Positions 60,764-64,000 of a stretch of 64,000 nt of DNA are shown here, piece by piece. Source of the DNA: Streptomyces cadmiisoli (GTDB taxonomy: Bacteria > Actinomycetota > Actinomycetes > Streptomycetales > Streptomycetaceae); contig NZ_CP030073.1 of the NCBI RefSeq assembly GCF_003261055.1, forward strand, positions 5,084,001 through 5,148,000. The letters are read 5' to 3'. Numbering within the stretch: the first letter of the stretch is position 1; each line of letters opens with the position of its first letter. The position numbers were made by a program, and so were the translations under genes. The notes beneath the pieces were generated by a model, which ran no database searches, was not told the origin of the DNA, and saw nothing but the letters and a program-made list of their open reading frames with translations.

Positions 60764-63544
60764 TCAGCCGATGCGGGTCAGCTTGTCCGTGAAGCCCGGC
60801 TCGGCGAGGTCCGACTTCAGGGCGACCGGCACCTCGACGGCGCCGCCGCTGCCGTCGCCCACGGTGAGCGTGCCCACCTTGGCGCCCGCCTTCGCGGTGT
60901 GCGGTACGACGTCGGCCTCGAACGACAGCTTCACCTTCAGCCCGGCCCAGCCGACCGCGGTGACGTCCTGCGTGGCCACGACCGGGGTACGGCCGCCGAG
61001 CCGGTCGTCGACGTATCCGACGACGTCGCCCTTCTTCAGGATCTTCGCCGAGGCCAGCGCCTCCTGGGCGGCGAGCAGCGCGGTCTTGCTGACCGCGTTC
61101 ACCGTGTCGATGATCGGGGCCTTGTGCTGGCCGAGGATCGCGCCGACCACGGTCACCGTCTCACCGCCGACCTCCTTGCGGGCGGCGAACAGGAGGTTGC
61201 CGCCGGCCGCGGTGGTGCTGCCGGTCTTGATGCCGATGGCGCCGTTGTAGGGGACGAGCGTGTTGTAGTTGTAGTGCTTCCGCCCGGCCGGGTCGACCCA
61301 CTCGCCCATCGAGGAGATCTCCACCAGGGCCGGGATCTTCACCAGCTCGTTGCCCAGCTTCACCTGGTCCTCGGCGGTGGAGACGGTGGTCTCCTTCAGC
61401 CCCGAGGCGTCGGTGTAGGTGGTGTCGGTCATACCGAGCTCCTCGGCGGCGTCGTTCATCTTCTTGATGAACTCCGCCTCCGTGCCGGAGTCCCAACGGG
61501 CCAGCAGCCGGGCGATGTTGTTCGCGGAGGGGATCATGATGGCGGACAGGGCCTGCCGCTCGCTGATCCGGTCGCCCTCCTTGACGTTGTTGAGCGTGGA
61601 CTCGCCCTGCTGGTCGAAGCCGCCCTCCTCCTCGGCGGTGGCGTCGACCTCGATGTCCGGGCCCTCCTCACCGGACTTCAGCGGGTGCTCCTTGAGGATG
61701 ACGTACGCCGTCATCGCCTTGGCCACCGAGCCGATGGCGACCGGCTTCTGGTCGCCGAAGCTGTCCATCGTGCCGATGCCGGTGCCGTCCATCCAGCCCT
61801 GGCCCTCGTTCGGCCACGGCAGTCCGACCCGGTCGCCGTCGAACGAGTAGGTCTCCTCGGCCGTGAGCTCCAGCGTCGGCGTCGGCAGCGGACGCACGGC
61901 CTGCGCGATCGCAAAGACGACCACCAGCAGAAGCAGCAGCGGCGTCCAGATCTTCACCCTGCGGACCGTCGTGCGGAGCGGCGTCTCCGGGGGCGGCGGC
62001 GTGTTCGTCAGCTCCGCCAGCAGATCCAGCGGCGGCTTGGGCGGCAACGGCTGCTGCGTGGTGCGCTCGGGCCCGACCTGCGGCACGGCCGCGGTCGCCT
62101 CGGCGGGAACCTTGGGCAGCGCGGTGGTGGCCGCCGGGGGCGGCTTGCGGGTCGACGGGTCGTCCAGCGGCTTGAGCGCGACGAACCTGCTGGTGCGCTC
62201 GGCCTCCGCGGCCGCCTTCTGGGCGTCCCCCAGCTTCAGCATGGTGGTCGGCTGGTCCACGGGCGGCTTCGGCGCCATGGTCCGGAAGACGGCGGTGGGC
62301 TGATCGACGGCCTTGCCGCGGGGCTCGGCGTCGTCCGTGTCGCCGCCCCGGGCGCCGGGGCCGCCGCCCTTCGGCGCGCCGCCTCCGGTGCCGGTGCCGG
62401 GCCGGTCGCCGTCCTCGGCGTCGTCCGTCGCGCCGGCCCCGGCGGAGTCGTCGCCGGACTCACCCTCGGCCGCGTCGGACTTCGCGCCCGCGCCGCCCTC
62501 GTCGGAGGCCCGGCCCTTTTCGGGCGTCCCGCGCTCCTCGGAGGTCGCGCCCTCTTCGGCCTTCCCGGACCCTGCGAACTGTCCGGCCTTCGGGGCTTCT
62601 TCGGGCTTTGCGCCGCTTTCGGCCTTCGCGGTGCCGTCGGCCTTCGGGGCTTCTTCGGGCCTGGCGGCGCCGTCACGCGTCTCGGCCTCTTCGGCCTTCC
62701 CGGCCGCTCCGAACTGTCCGGACTTCCCGGCCTCTTCGGCCTTCCCGGACTTCGCGGACTGTCCGGACTTCCGGGCTTCCCCGGCCTTCGCGGTGCCCTC
62801 GGACTTCTGCGCCTCTTCGGACTTCGCGCCGCTTTCGGACTTCGCGCCGCCTTCAGCCTTCGCGGTCGCTTCGGGCTTGGTGGCGGCGGGGGCGGTGGGC
62901 TCCGCGTCATCCCCGCCCTTGTCGGCGGCACCGGCCTTGGCCTCGGAGGCCCCCTGCGCCCGCGCGGCGGCCTCCTCGCCCCCGGCGTCGCTTCCCGCGT
63001 CGGCGTCGGCGTCGGTGTCGTCCGCCGCCTCGCCGTCCGTGCCGCCGTCGCCGTCGCCGCCGGCGTCGTTCCGCGCCCCGGCGTCCGAGGCGTCGGACCG
63101 CCCGTTCCCGGTGCCGTCCTCGCCGTCCGTGTCGCCGCCGTCCTCCTCGGCGGTGGCGTCCGCGCCGTCCCGCGGGCCCGCCGAGGTCACCCATGCGGCG
63201 ACGGCCGCCCGCAGGCGGTCGTCACCCACCGTCTCGGTCCCGCCGCCCCGCTCGGCCCCGGCCTCCGTCCCGGCGGAATCGCTCACTTCTTCGGAACGTT
63301 CGGCCTCCGCGGATCCCTCGGACTCCTCGGCCTCCGCGGGCCGCGCGGAGCGGTCCCGTACGGAGAGCACCTGCGTCGCCGTGTCGGCGCGTGCGCCGGT
63401 GTCCGGCGCGGACTCCCGTGCCACGGCGAGCCGGGGATCACTGGGTGCGCCCTTGCGGGCCTCGGGAACCGGACCCGCGCTCCCCGACGTCGGTTCTTCC
63501 GACGACTCGCGCTGCTTCGACCTGTCGGGGGACTCGCCCGCCAC
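60764..63544 (-). CDS. D-alanyl-D-alanine carboxypeptidase with a long disordered N-terminus
   Basis: A 926-residue low-molecular-weight penicillin-binding protein. The catalytic motifs of the serine peptidase are SVAK (S606, K609), SAN (S673-N675) and KTG (773-775). A helix at about residues 530-550 (WTPLLLLLVVVFAIAQAV) anchors it; the first 520 residues are cytoplasmic, highly acidic and Ala/Gly/Lys/Glu-rich, with repeats around 170-430. It trims peptidoglycan stem peptides. The GTG at 63544 is preceded by GGAGGAGG five bases upstream; an ATG at 63559 is in frame. From memory it corresponds to the S. coelicolor D,D-carboxypeptidase SCO4439. Confidence 0.88.
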   Translation of the reverse strand: MAGESPDRSKQRESSEEPTSGSAGPVPEARKGAPSDPRLAVARESAPDTGARADTATQVLSVRDRSARPAEAEESEGSAEAERSEEVSDSAGTEAGAERGGGTETVGDDRLRAAVAAWVTSAGPRDGADATAEEDGGDTDGEDGTGNGRSDASDAGARNDAGGDGDGGTDGEAADDTDADADAGSDAGGEEAAARAQGASEAKAGAADKGGDDAEPTAPAATKPEATAKAEGGAKSESGAKSEEAQKSEGTAKAGEARKSGQSAKSGKAEEAGKSGQFGAAGKAEEAETRDGAARPEEAPKADGTAKAESGAKPEEAPKAGQFAGSGKAEEGATSEERGTPEKGRASDEGGAGAKSDAAEGESGDDSAGAGATDDAEDGDRPGTGTGGGAPKGGGPGARGGDTDDAEPRGKAVDQPTAVFRTMAPKPPVDQPTTMLKLGDAQKAAAEAERTSRFVALKPLDDPSTRKPPPAATTALPKVPAEATAAVPQVGPERTTQQPLPPKPPLDLLAELTNTPPPPETPLRTTVRRVKIWTPLLLLLVVVFAIAQAVRPLPTPTLELTAEETYSFDGDRVGLPWPNEGQGWMDGTGIGTMDSFGDQKPVAIGSVAKAMTAYVILKEHPLKSGEEGPDIEVDATAEEEGGFDQQGESTLNNVKEGDRISERQALSAIMIPSANNIARLLARWDSGTEAEFIKKMNDAAEELGMTDTTYTDASGLKETTVSTAEDQVKLGNELVKIPALVEISSMGEWVDPAGRKHYNYNTLVPYNGAIGIKTGSTTAAGGNLLFAARKEVGGETVTVVGAILGQHKAPIIDTVNAVSKTALLAAQEALASAKILKKGDVVGYVDDRLGGRTPVVATQDVTAVGWAGLKVKLSFEADVVPHTAKAGAKVGTLTVGDGSGGAVEVPVALKSDLAEPGFTDKLTRIG

Positions 63545-63785
63545 CGATGCCTCCTCCATGCGCCGCACGTTATCCGTGCGCCTACCCCAAACCGTGGAAA
63601 CGACCGCCTGGCAAACCGTTCCACAGCGCTGTCCGAACCGTGTATCAGTGTCCTGTGTGTGGGCTTGACCCCTGAGGTAGACGAGAACGACATACCTACT
63701 GGTTCCACTACGAACCGGTCACGCACCCTCGACAGACCAATGTGAGAGGGGTCACCCTGTCATTCATCCACGCGGGGAGGCATGG
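63545..63785. promoter_or_regulatory. Divergent promoter region of the carboxypeptidase and GPP34 genes
   Basis: A 241-bp region less GC-rich than its neighbours. It contains an inverted repeat ACTGGTTC...GAACCGGT at 63698-63719 (one mismatch). It probably holds promoters in both directions, but the -10 and -35 boxes were not fixed. Confidence 0.4.
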
Positions 63786-64000
63786 ATGGGCAGGAGCCGC
63801 AGAACACTTCCGGAGGAGCTTCTGCTGCTGGCACTGGACCCGACCACGGGTACCACTGCACAGCCGCAGTCGCTCGACCTTGGTCTGGCCGGAGCACAGC
63901 TAGTGGAGCTGGCGCTGGCCGGACGGATAGCCCCAGACGGGGATCGTATCGCCGTGGTGTCCCCACGGCCGACTGGAGATCCGACCCTGGACAGCGCGTT
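63786..64000 (+). CDS. GPP34 family protein, 5' part only
   Basis: The first 71 residues of a GPP34 (Golgi phosphoprotein 3-like) protein, truncated by the window end. The beginning MGRSRRTLPEELLLLALDPTTG and DLGLAGAQLVELALAGRI match the family, whose eukaryotic members bind phosphoinositides and whose actinobacterial function is unknown. The ATG at 63786 follows GGGGAGG (63774-63780). Confidence 0.8.
   Translation, partial: MGRSRRTLPEELLLLALDPTTGTTAQPQSLDLGLAGAQLVELALAGRIAPDGDRIAVVSPRPTGDPTLDSA

Noticed and set aside
1..64000. tRNA or rRNA genes, IS elements, prophage
   Set aside because: Nothing resembling tRNA cloverleaves, rRNA conserved blocks, transposases, integrases or structural phage genes was found by reading.

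Overview
This is a 64 kb chromosomal window from a high-GC actinomycete, almost certainly a Streptomyces. The sequence is very GC-rich, starts are often GTG, and genes are often coupled through GTGA stop/start overlaps. It carries the afsK-afsS-afsR secondary-metabolism regulatory locus, an F420 biosynthesis gene (fbiC), and a secreted phospholipase A2 of the S. violaceoruber type. No rRNA, tRNA, CRISPR array, phage or complete IS element was seen.

Layout. Positions 1-10.6 kb hold catabolic operons (acyl-CoA ligase, amidohydrolase, three acyl-CoA dehydrogenases, cyclase, SDR, alcohol dehydrogenase) around an anti-sigma-type ATPase. 10.7-25.8 kb hold a GlxA-type regulator, an MFS transporter, flavin reductase, enoyl-CoA hydratase, an ADP-forming acyl-CoA synthetase, a flavin monooxygenase, a DoxX-DUF35 pair, two PNPO-like proteins, a thiolase-like protein, another acyl-CoA dehydrogenase, a LysE exporter and an Lrp regulator. 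25.9-38.2 kb hold a TetR regulator, a VOC protein (possible KbpA) and afsK. An Ltp2/DUF35/hydratase operon and a FadD3-like ligase follow, then phospholipase A2, afsS and afsR. 38.5-45.9 kb hold two catabolic operons (two amidohydrolases, two LLM F420 oxidoreductases, SDR, aldehyde dehydrogenase). 45.9-64 kb are mostly housekeeping or orphan genes: nuclease/phosphatase, PHP esterase, LLM enzyme, fbiC, a degenerate L,D-transpeptidase, DoxX, a degenerate ADP-ribosylglycohydrolase, a sodium:solute symporter, SDR, an EthD-like protein, a large membrane protein, a D,D-carboxypeptidase and the start of a GPP34 protein.

The main discovery is a regulon. Fifteen copies of a 15-bp palindrome, consensus CTGACGGNNCGTCAG with frequent AT-rich flanks, lie in intergenic DNA upstream of nearly every catabolic operon and are not seen at the housekeeping genes. 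About 28 genes would fall under this control. They encode CoA activation (three ligases), dehydrogenation, hydration, SDR oxidation, a steroid-type Ltp2/DUF35 retro-aldolase and F420-dependent steps. Together they look like an undescribed pathway for a cyclic or branched carboxylate (steroid- or terpenoid-like). The substrate cannot be read from the sequence. The TetR gene at 25874-26521 is the best candidate regulator in the window. The regulon is interleaved with afsK/afsS/afsR, so catabolic and antibiotic control are physically mixed.

Motifs, coordinates and overlaps are read directly from the sequence. Family assignments and comparisons with S. coelicolor or Mycobacterium are from memory, without database searches.
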